Source: Bacteroidota bacterium | GTDB lineage: Bacteria > Bacteroidota > Bacteroidia > Chitinophagales > Chitinophagaceae | Direction of reading: 5' to 3' | Assembly: GCA_023391315.1 (NCBI GenBank) | Contig: JAEWBD010000063.1 | Span: 1 to 10,244 of the forward strand | Length of the DNA: 10,244 bases | Part shown: piece after piece, positions 1-5,704 of the stretch | Layout of the letters: each line of letters opens with the position of its first letter | Numbering within the stretch: position 1 is the stretch's first letter | Notes under the pieces: model-generated | What the model was told of the DNA's origin: nothing | Seen by the model: the letters and a program-made list of their open reading frames with translations, nothing else | Database searches by the model: none | Translations under genes and position numbers: made by a program

Positions 1-345
1 ATTGTGGGTATAAGTTCTGTGGCGGGAGAGCGGGGAAGGCAAAGCAATTATATTTATGGCAGTGCAAAAGCTGGTTTTACGGCCTACTTATCCGGATTGA
101 GGAACCGCCTGTATAAACATAAAGTTCATGTAATAAGTGTTTTGCCGGGCTTTGTAAATACAAAAATGACGGCTGAATTAAAATTGCCGCCATTGCTTAC
201 GGCCAATACAGAACAGGTAGCCGCCGCTGTGGAAAAAGCCATAAGAAAAAAACAAAACGTTGTTTATGTAAAATGGTTTTGGAAATGGATAATGTTGATT
301 ATAAAATCAATTCCTGAAAATATATTTAAGAAAAAGAATCTATGA
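1..345 (+). CDS. SDR-family oxidoreductase, 3' part; DprE2-like
   Basis: The C-terminal 114 codons of a short-chain dehydrogenase/reductase are visible; the frame is open at base 1, so the Rossmann nucleotide-binding half lies outside the window. Counting from the first visible codon, the catalytic Ser is S6 (in GISSVAGERG) and the YxxxK pair is Y19/K23 (YGSAK), with the family's usual 13-residue Ser-Tyr spacing. The LPGFVNTKM stretch matches the SDR PG motif that follows strand beta-6. The SSVAGERxRxSNxxYGSxKAG wording and the hydrophobic, basic C-terminal tail recall DprE2, which reduces polyprenyl-phosphoryl-2-keto-ribose to the arabinose form with NAD(P)H; this comparison is from memory. 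The stop codon overlaps the next start (ATGA), so the two genes are probably translationally coupled. SDR membership is near certain; the DprE2-like role is an inference, since SDRs are diverse and a general ketoacyl-reductase type is the main alternative. Confidence 0.88.
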   Translation: MVGISSVAGERGRQSNYIYGSAKAGFTAYLSGLRNRLYKHKVHVISVLPGFVNTKMTAELKLPPLLTANTEQVAAAVEKAIRKKQNVVYVKWFWKWIMLIIKSIPENIFKKKNL

Positions 346-971
346 TCTCTGACGATTTAAAAATGCAAACTACGGATATAGCTTTCTTTGACTTTGACGG
401 AACTATCACTTCAAAAGATTCCCTTGCCGAAGTATTAAAGTTTATTAAAGGAAAATTCAGCTATTATACAGGCATTCTTATTTTATCTCCCATAATTATT
501 GCTTATAAAATAGGATTGATTTCCAATCACAGTGCCAAAGAAATTTTGCTGGTGTACTTTTTAAAAAATTTCGACGAGAAGAAGTTCAATGCACTTTGCG
601 CTGAGTTTACTGAGAAAAAGTTGCCTGAAATACTGAATAAAAGCGCTTTGCTTGAAATAAGAAAACATCTTCAGCATAATACGCCGGTTGTTGTAATTTC
701 TGCTTCCGCAGAAAACTGGGTGGCTCCCTGGTGTTCCAGATATAATATTTCCTGCATTGCCACCAGGCTACAGGTAAAAGAAGGAAAGCTTACCGGTAAA
801 ATTGAAGGCCGCAATTGCTCTGGTAAAGAGAAGGTAAATCATATAAAGAAAAATTACAAGCTTTCAACATATAAGAGAATTTATGCTTACGGTGATTCTC
901 CCGACGATCTTCCAATGATTGCATTGGCCACAGAGAAAAATTATAAACCATTCAGAAGGTATTCTTACTAA
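342..971 (+). CDS. HAD-superfamily IB phosphatase
   Basis: A 209-residue protein with all four HAD motifs. Motif I is FFDFDGTIT (nucleophile D17, acid/base D19), motif II is the serine of VVVISAS (S120), motif III is a lysine in CSGKEKV (K162 or K164), and motif IV is YGDSPDD (D185, D189). The helical insert between motifs I and II (about residues 26-110) is a C1 cap as in phosphoserine phosphatase (subclass IB). It includes a hydrophobic run near residues 44-60 that may lie on the membrane, which would suit a lipid-phosphate substrate. The start at 342 overlaps the SDR stop by 4 bp; an alternative ATG at 363 (M8) lies nine residues before D17 and is also plausible. Next to a DprE2-like reductase, an attractive role is dephosphorylation of polyprenyl-phosphoryl-5-phosphoribose; this is an inference. 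Phosphoserine phosphatase is less likely in this setting. It converges with the beta-helix gene across 16 bp, where I see no clear terminator hairpin. Confidence 0.9.
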   Translation: MISDDLKMQTTDIAFFDFDGTITSKDSLAEVLKFIKGKFSYYTGILILSPIIIAYKIGLISNHSAKEILLVYFLKNFDEKKFNALCAEFTEKKLPEILNKSALLEIRKHLQHNTPVVVISASAENWVAPWCSRYNISCIATRLQVKEGKLTGKIEGRNCSGKEKVNHIKKNYKLSTYKRIYAYGDSPDDLPMIALATEKNYKPFRRYSY

Positions 972-987
972 AACCTGTTAAAGCGCA

Positions 988-2235
988 TTATTTTTTAGGA
1001 GCACAGTTGCTGATCCAATTAACTGCTTTATCTACTTTTATATTGCCTGAATTGTTGCAGATAATATTTCCTTTTGCATAACTATCGACGGTACGGTAAA
1101 CCCGTATAGCGTAGTCAGTATTTTTTCCTATCTTATTATTCAGTATAAAAAACTGCGTGGCTTCAGCCGGGTCTGTAGGTCTTGTATCAACCATAATGCC
1201 GGCCATGCCGCCAACTTTCTTATCACTTAGCTCGCCGCTGTTATTTATAACATTATCTCTTATTAAAATTTGGCCGCTCCCCAGGCAAAGTATACCAAGC
1301 GCATAGGTATGGTCTATGTTATTTTTATACACTTTGGCTTGCGTATAACCGCCAAGGCTAATGCCATTGCCTTGCGATGTATTAAATTCAAAACCGCAAT
1401 TTGTAACGGTGTTATTGAATATCTCATTGAGCATGCCCGAGCCACAGGATAATTGTATGCCTGAACGGTTGGTGCTGTCAATAATATTGTTATACACTTT
1501 TATATTGCCAAGGCGCAATGGTTTTGGGTTAATGGTTTTTCCATTGCATGCAATTTGCCTTAAACCATTTGGATCCGTTGAACCAAGGTACATGCCTTCC
1601 TGGTTCATCTTTATAATTTTATTATTGTGGATATAAATATTGTTGATCGTCCAGTTTGGATATTGCAGGGAATCAATGCAGTTTCCTTCTTCTTTTACCC
1701 AGAGGCCATATGTTTTTTTATAAATAAAAAAATGCTGCACTTCTATAAATGACGATCTTCCATGAATATCTATTCCCACACCGTTTGACGCAGGGTCTTC
1801 AATCCTGAATCCATATTGTTCTTTGGAAGAGCCTGTGCCTGTAATATTAATGTAATTGCAATTGTCAAGCGCCATTCCATTACTCAGGGTTACCTGCCCG
1901 CCTTCATTGATAATTGTAAGCGGGCAATTTTCCGTGCCACGAAAATTACCTATTGAAAAATAAGAATAAGGATTGTTGGAAGCTTTAAGTACCAGCGTGT
2001 CGCCGGGTTTATAGAAGAACGAATTACCGTCCAGGTAAACACCATTGTCATTTCCTTTTCTTATATAAATTTTTTTACCGCGGCAGGCAGGTTTTTTTAA
2101 TGTTATTTTTCGCCAGTTTGAATCTGTAACTGTCCAATCTGCTGCAGGCAAATTTTGGTTTAGATGCTGTGGTGGATGTTGTTCAAAATAATTGGTACAT
2201 AAAATGCATAACAGTAAAATAAAAGGGTTGCTCAT
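988..2235 (-). CDS. Exported right-handed parallel beta-helix protein
   Basis: A 415-residue protein. The N-terminus has a short hydrophobic stretch (FILLLCILC, about residues 5-13) that looks like a weak signal peptide without a basic n-region; the cysteines do not form a canonical lipobox. From about residue 100 onward there are repeated short strands and Asn ladders (NYINITGTG, NIYIHNNKI, NIKVYNNIID, AKVYKNNID, ILIRDNVINN), the hallmark of PbH1 beta-helix coils, with a Gly-rich face. This fold occurs in polysaccharide lyases, epimerases and glycan-binding proteins. No catalytic set can be assigned by eye. The start codon overlaps the stop of the upstream DUF707 gene (ATGA), so both are probably translated from one message. 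The upstream in-frame codons, back to a stop at 2269-2271, contain no ATG, GTG or TTG, which fixes this start. An extracytoplasmic role on the locus glycan (processing, anchoring or binding) is likely but inferred. Confidence 0.82.
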   Translation of the reverse strand: MSNPFILLLCILCTNYFEQHPPQHLNQNLPAADWTVTDSNWRKITLKKPACRGKKIYIRKGNDNGVYLDGNSFFYKPGDTLVLKASNNPYSYFSIGNFRGTENCPLTIINEGGQVTLSNGMALDNCNYINITGTGSSKEQYGFRIEDPASNGVGIDIHGRSSFIEVQHFFIYKKTYGLWVKEEGNCIDSLQYPNWTINNIYIHNNKIIKMNQEGMYLGSTDPNGLRQIACNGKTINPKPLRLGNIKVYNNIIDSTNRSGIQLSCGSGMLNEIFNNTVTNCGFEFNTSQGNGISLGGYTQAKVYKNNIDHTYALGILCLGSGQILIRDNVINNSGELSDKKVGGMAGIMVDTRPTDPAEATQFFILNNKIGKNTDYAIRVYRTVDSYAKGNIICNNSGNIKVDKAVNWISNCAPKK

Positions 2236-3104
2236 AAATTCTTTTTGTTTCGGTTGACGTTCACTGAATTATTCAATTTGTTAAACCAGCTTTTCACTCT
2301 TGAAGGTAAATCATAATCATTAATATGCCGCTGAAGCGTCCTGAAAAATTCTTTGCCTTTTATGCCTAAAAAATTGAACAGGTAATGATCTTTATTAATG
2401 ATGGCAAGCCTGCCGTATTCTGTATAGTTTTGTTTTTTAGCCCCGAATGCTTTTGTGATATTTTCCCAGTCTTGTTTAGGATCAACTCCTATTTTCTGGT
2501 ATAGTTCACCACCACCAACAGGTTGTGTATGTTCCATGGTAACACAATCGAAAACAATAAGCTTCTCTTCCGGGTAATCCAGGATTTTTGACCAAACGGA
2601 ATCAACGCCCCAGCTTGATTTATTGCCTGTGAAACTAGGTAAACATTTTACCAGAGCATCGGCCTTAAATAAAGGCGCCATCACTTCAATTTGCCCAACA
2701 AAGCGGCAAAAACTATCATCCTGTGTTTTAAACATTGGCCAACTGCAGTAAGAGTTTTTTGAAAGGCTGGCCTGGCTTATCCAGCTATCAAACACGGCGC
2801 TTAAGGCAAACATTTTATTTATATGCTGCGTATCAATTTTAATGTCATCATCTAAAAAATAGAAATAATCATATTGCTGTAGCCATGCAGGCTGCACTTC
2901 AGTAAATAATGTATGCAGCATGTGGTATTTAAAACCTTTTAAATGAAAAAAGTAATCGGCATCTTTATATAAGCCGGGATCGTTAATTTCCTCATGATAA
3001 AAAAGCAGGCACAGGTCAAAATTCTTTATTTCTTTTTGATTAAGCCAATGCTTATAAAACATATCCGATTTATTTCCACATGGTGCTATAACAATGTTTT
3101 TCAT
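2232..3104 (-). CDS. DUF707-type (GT-A-like) glycosyltransferase
   Basis: A 290-residue soluble protein without a signal peptide. It has a GT-A look: an N-terminal beta strand (KNIVIAPCG), then YDYFYFLDDDIKID with a DXD-type acidic cluster at residues 85-87 that probably binds metal and nucleotide sugar. Further along are SSWGVDSVW (about 163-171) and the block DCVTMEHTQPVGG (about 186-198). This order, an acidic triad followed by WGxD and a late His-containing segment, is what I know from DUF707 proteins (Pfam PF05212). Those proteins are found in plants and in bacterial polysaccharide loci and are presumed glycosyltransferases. Donor and acceptor cannot be read from the sequence. The tail (about residues 250-290) is basic and Asn/Lys-rich. 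It is the first gene of a two-gene minus-strand unit, coupled to the beta-helix gene by a 4-bp overlap. Its start codon lies inside copy 1 of a degenerate direct repeat. Confidence 0.8.
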   Translation of the reverse strand: MKNIVIAPCGNKSDMFYKHWLNQKEIKNFDLCLLFYHEEINDPGLYKDADYFFHLKGFKYHMLHTLFTEVQPAWLQQYDYFYFLDDDIKIDTQHINKMFALSAVFDSWISQASLSKNSYCSWPMFKTQDDSFCRFVGQIEVMAPLFKADALVKCLPSFTGNKSSWGVDSVWSKILDYPEEKLIVFDCVTMEHTQPVGGGELYQKIGVDPKQDWENITKAFGAKKQNYTEYGRLAIINKDHYLFNFLGIKGKEFFRTLQRHINDYDLPSRVKSWFNKLNNSVNVNRNKKNL

Positions 3105-3130
3105 TCGTGCGAGTTTGTTTTTTCAATGGT
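3099..3130. repeat. Degenerate 32-bp direct repeat, copy 1
   Basis: This copy matches 3188-3219 at 27 of 32 positions with no gaps, at an offset of 89 bp. The mismatches are at 3109, 3111, 3113, 3118 and 3124. On the minus strand it carries the leader and the ATG of the DUF707 gene (3104-3102), so the repeat unit is that gene's translation-initiation region. Both copies are A/T-rich, so chance contributes, but the shared ACGAATGAAA core and the gap-free alignment argue for a true duplication. Confidence 0.6.
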
Positions 3131-3148
3131 TTCATGGAACCTCGCTAT

Positions 3149-3193
3149 TTACACTCTCTTGTATGAGAAAAAATTAATAATGCTCGGTTTCAT
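3149..3193 (-). other. 14-codon mini-ORF in repeat copy 2 (leader or relic)
   Basis: This frame starts at the ATG in repeat copy 2 and reads MKPSIINFFSYKRV before a TAA stop. It sits in the same initiation context as the DUF707 gene (MKNIVIAPCG), 45 bp upstream of that gene's start. It could be the start of a decayed glycosyltransferase gene, a short upstream ORF, or meaningless. Nothing in the sequence separates these options, and I would not call it a gene. Confidence 0.2.
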
Positions 3194-3219
3194 TCGTACA
3201 AATTTGCTTTTTAAATGGT
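3188..3219. repeat. Degenerate 32-bp direct repeat, copy 2
   Basis: This is the second copy of the repeat at 3099-3130, lying 89 bp further upstream of the DUF707 gene. It keeps an ATG on the minus strand at the equivalent place (3193-3191). That ATG opens only a 14-codon reading frame that stops at 3149. It may be a relic of a duplicated gene start or a leader element. Confidence 0.6.
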
Positions 3220-3230
3220 CTTAAAGCCTG

Positions 3231-3249
3231 TCCCGAACTTGCTTCAGGA
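3231..3249 (-). other. Small hairpin in the intergenic leader
   Basis: On the minus strand the RNA would pair UCCUGAA with UUCGGGA around a 5-nt loop (GCAAG), giving seven pairs including one G-U. On the plus strand the same position is a C-A mismatch, so the structure favours the minus-strand transcript, the 5' leader of the DUF707 unit. There is no U-tract after it, so it is not a standard terminator. Its role is unknown and it may be incidental. Confidence 0.3.
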
Positions 3250-3412
3250 GAACGCTCTGCCGTTTATTTTTACCCGTGTGTAAAATACATTTTAAACAGG
3301 TGTTTCATTACCTGAAAATTGCTTTTGCGTCAGTTAATTTACGTTAAACAAAAAATATAACTATTTCGCCGTCAATTTAGGTTTAATTCTTATGCGATAT
3401 ATGTTTTTGAAC

Positions 3413-3420
3413 TAAGTTTG
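3413..3420 (+). promoter_or_regulatory. Bacteroidota-type -7 promoter element for the flippase unit
   Basis: TAAGTTTG matches the Bacteroidota sigma-70 -7 consensus TAnnTTTG exactly. Transcription would begin near 3427, giving a leader of roughly 40 nt before the proposed flippase start at 3470. The -33 region (around 3389-3392) has no clear TTG, so the promoter would be weak or would need an activator. Confidence 0.5.
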
Positions 3421-3469
3421 AACAGTTTTTTATCTGTACCATTACTTAAAAGAATTTAATATCCGACAC

Positions 3470-4828
3470 TTGAAACGTTATTTTTCCTCCTACTGGATAC
3501 GCTCTGGTTTTTATAGTATTCTGCAACGGTTTTCACTCACTTTTTTCGGGCTAATAAACTTTATAATATTGGCGCGTACATTAAGCACTGCAGAAATGGG
3601 TACGTGGGCATTGTTTTTAACTGTTACTTCCGTTTTTGAAGTAACCAAAAGCGGGCTTCTAAAAAATGCGCATGTAAAATATGTGAGCGGCAGCAAAGAC
3701 TTGAATGAAAGAATATCTATTGCATCATCATCGTTCCTGATCAATATATTAATAACTTTAATTTTTATAGTTTTCCTCATCTTTTTTTCCGACTGGATGA
3801 GTACCGTGCTTAATGCCGGCGCTGGCCTTTCTGCCACCTTATATTGGTTTATACCCGGCTTGATCTGCATGGTATTTTTTTCTCATTTTGAAGCAATACA
3901 GCAATCGCATCTTGATTTTAAAGGCGTGCTTGTTGGTTACCTGGTGAGGCAGGCGCTTTTTTTCCTGTGTTTAACTATTCATTTTTTAACCGGCAAACCT
4001 TTTTTGCTGCCACATCTTGCGGCCTATTTATCATTAAGTATTTTGGCCGGATCTATAGTTCTTTATATATATAGCAGAAAATACCTGCATCATAATTTCA
4101 GGCCTGAAAAGAAATCTATCAAGAAGATTTTTGGGTATGGCGGCTATATTTTTGGATCAGGCGTTATGTCAAATATTTTTTCAAATGTTGACCAGGTGAT
4201 GACGGCTGCTTTTATATCAAACAGCGCTGTTGCATTTTATAATACAGCTTCAAAAATTAATGGCCTGGTTGATATTCCTTCTTATGCTGCCGCCGATATT
4301 ATTTTTCCAAAAATATCAAAAGCTTCTTCTGACGGTGATGGTGGCAATAAGGTAAAATATCTTTATGAACGAATGGTGGGCGTACTGCTTTCTTTTACCA
4401 CGCCTGCAGCTATATTTATTATTATTTTTCCAAAGTTTGTCATCACTTTAATTGCCGGCGCCAAGTATGTTGAGGCTGCGCCCATTCTGCAATTGTATAT
4501 GGTTACAGGTTTAATGCGGCCTATGCAAAACCAGGCTGCCAACCTGCTCAATTCTGTTGGTAAACCATCCTTGTGTTTCATAATTAACACAGTTTCGCTT
4601 GCAATCAACCTGGTTATTTCTTATGTCTGTTTAAAAACTTTTGGCTTTTATGGCGCTGCAATTGCCACTTTAATTGCCGGCGGAATTGGATTTACAATAT
4701 GGTATTTTGTGATGAAGAAAGAAATACAGTTACAATTTTCTAATGTGTTAAAATATGTCTTTTCTACTTATAGGGATATGTATGTAAACGCCATTAATAT
4801 TTATCGCGGAAGAAGTTTGTCATCATAA
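3470..4828 (+). CDS. Wzx-like polysaccharide flippase (MOP superfamily)
   Basis: A 452-residue polytopic membrane protein with about 12 to 14 hydrophobic segments spread over its length, the usual size and layout of lipid-linked oligosaccharide flippases of the PST/Wzx group. The N-terminal text (SGFYSILQRFSLTFFGLINFIILARTLSTAEMGTW, residues 12-46) holds the typical family pattern of a first helix ending in LARTL followed by an xEMGTWAL turn. A central segment, SNVDQVMTAAFIS (about residues 239-251), is also characteristic. The start is TTG at 3470: the frame upstream, back to a TGA at 3419-3421, has no ATG, GTG or TTG, and the next ATG (M43) would delete the first helix. It would move a polyprenyl-pyrophosphate-linked glycan from the cytoplasmic to the periplasmic face of the inner membrane. 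It is the first gene of a three-gene unit and is followed 8 bp later by the GT14 gene. Substrate specificity cannot be read from sequence. Confidence 0.88.
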   Translation: MKRYFSSYWIRSGFYSILQRFSLTFFGLINFIILARTLSTAEMGTWALFLTVTSVFEVTKSGLLKNAHVKYVSGSKDLNERISIASSSFLINILITLIFIVFLIFFSDWMSTVLNAGAGLSATLYWFIPGLICMVFFSHFEAIQQSHLDFKGVLVGYLVRQALFFLCLTIHFLTGKPFLLPHLAAYLSLSILAGSIVLYIYSRKYLHHNFRPEKKSIKKIFGYGGYIFGSGVMSNIFSNVDQVMTAAFISNSAVAFYNTASKINGLVDIPSYAAADIIFPKISKASSDGDGGNKVKYLYERMVGVLLSFTTPAAIFIIIFPKFVITLIAGAKYVEAAPILQLYMVTGLMRPMQNQAANLLNSVGKPSLCFIINTVSLAINLVISYVCLKTFGFYGAAIATLIAGGIGFTIWYFVMKKEIQLQFSNVLKYVFSTYRDMYVNAINIYRGRSLSS

Positions 4829-4836
4829 CATCAGCA

Positions 4837-5694
4837 ATGAAAATAGCATTTCTCATATTGGCGCATAAAAACCCGAAGCAACTGCAAATGCTTTTGAATG
4901 CATTGCAGTATCCTGCTTTTCATTTTTATATCCATATTGATAAAAAAGTAAACGCTGAACCTTTTCATTATTTATCATCTCGGTTCAGTAATGTTTCTTT
5001 CATTAAGAAAAGGGCTAAAATTTATTGGGCTGCATTCGGCACCATACAAGCTACATTAAATGGATTTAATGAAATACCGCTGGATGATTATGATTATGTA
5101 AACGTAATTTCTGCTCAGGATTTTCCGCTCAGGCCTGCTGATGAAATTTATGAGTATATCTTAAAAAGAAAAGGCACTGAATTTATAACCTGCGAATCTA
5201 TAGAAGATGAATGGCCCGTTGCACCAAGAGTAAAAAAATATCATCTTATTAACTGGCACATCCCCGGTAAATACAGGCTTGGAAATTTTCTCACATATAT
5301 TTTACCGGAAAGAAAATTTCCCGTCGATCATGAGATAGTTGGCCGGGCAAATTGGTTTACCCTTACAACAAAAGCAATTAAATACAGTCTTTCTTTTTTA
5401 AAAGAAAATCCCGCTGTAATAAGATATTATAAATATTGCTGGGGTGCGGATGAATTTATATTTTCAACCATACTATACAATTCTTCATTCAAAAACAATA
5501 TTGCACAAAACCTTGTGTATGTGAAATGGAGCGCAGACACAACGATTGCTCATCCGCAAATGCTTACCGTTGATGATTTTAATGAACTTATTAATTCTTC
5601 AAAATTATTTGCCAGGAAGTTTGATATGGAAGCAGATTCCTTAATTTTAAAAAAACTTGAAGAATATATTGGTATAGCAGGAACAACTGTTTAA
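4837..5694 (+). CDS. GT14 'branch' family glycosyltransferase
   Basis: A 285-residue soluble enzyme with the core-2/I-branching layout (CAZy GT14, Pfam PF02485). Visible blocks are FLILAHKNP (5-13), FYIHIDKK (30-37), YWAAFGTI (63-70, in place of the common WGG-type segment), SAQDFPLR (92-99), GRANWFTLT (169-177), GADEFIFSTIL (203-213, with the D205/E206 pair that includes the family's catalytic Glu) and LFARKFD (257-263). Animal members add beta-1,6-GlcNAc branches or xylose using UDP-sugars without a DXD motif; bacterial members are mostly uncharacterised and act in polysaccharide loci. Length matches bacterial members. There is no signal peptide, so it acts in the cytoplasm, probably on the lipid-linked glycan. 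It lies 8 bp after the flippase and 10 bp before the GT-C gene, so one operon is likely. Family assignment is firm; the sugar transferred is unknown. Confidence 0.9.
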   Translation: MKIAFLILAHKNPKQLQMLLNALQYPAFHFYIHIDKKVNAEPFHYLSSRFSNVSFIKKRAKIYWAAFGTIQATLNGFNEIPLDDYDYVNVISAQDFPLRPADEIYEYILKRKGTEFITCESIEDEWPVAPRVKKYHLINWHIPGKYRLGNFLTYILPERKFPVDHEIVGRANWFTLTTKAIKYSLSFLKENPAVIRYYKYCWGADEFIFSTILYNSSFKNNIAQNLVYVKWSADTTIAHPQMLTVDDFNELINSSKLFARKFDMEADSLILKKLEEYIGIAGTTV

Positions 5695-5704
5695 CAGAAA
5701 TTAT

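Larger units (their letters stand above)
3105..3469. promoter_or_regulatory. Divergent intergenic region between two units
   Basis: This 365-bp stretch is the only gap of more than 20 bp in the window. It separates the starts of the minus-strand DUF707 unit and the plus-strand flippase unit, so it should hold both promoters. It contains the two repeat copies with the mini-ORF, a small hairpin at 3231-3249 and a good plus-strand -7 element at 3413-3420. I found no clean minus-strand TAnnTTTG element. The nearest is TATTTTTTG (3357-3349), which has one extra base between TA and TTTG. No tRNA, riboswitch or insertion sequence was recognised. Confidence 0.7.

Noticed and set aside
972..987. Possible terminator between the converging HAD and beta-helix genes
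   Set aside because: The 16-bp gap and its flanks contain a T-run but no stem of useful length on either strand.
1270..1636. Two overlapping plus-strand frames opposite the beta-helix gene
   Set aside because: Both are antisense to clear beta-helix repeats and have no leader or recognisable product.
3075..3135. Second ATG frame on the minus strand overlapping the DUF707 start (begins MKPLKKQTRTNEK)
   Set aside because: It is a 21-codon basic frame that overlaps the real start out of frame; it arises from the A-rich repeat copy and has no independent support.
3099..3219. CRISPR array or insertion-sequence ends
   Set aside because: There are only two degenerate direct copies, with no regular spacers, inverted termini or transposase gene nearby.
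2994..3224. 76-codon plus-strand frame spanning the DUF707 start and the intergenic repeats
   Set aside because: It is largely antisense to the DUF707 N-terminus and ends in the repeat region; there is no promoter or family resemblance.
3511..3870. 119-codon minus-strand frame inside the flippase
   Set aside because: It is antisense to a well-supported membrane protein, and its composition mirrors the complementary hydrophobic codons.
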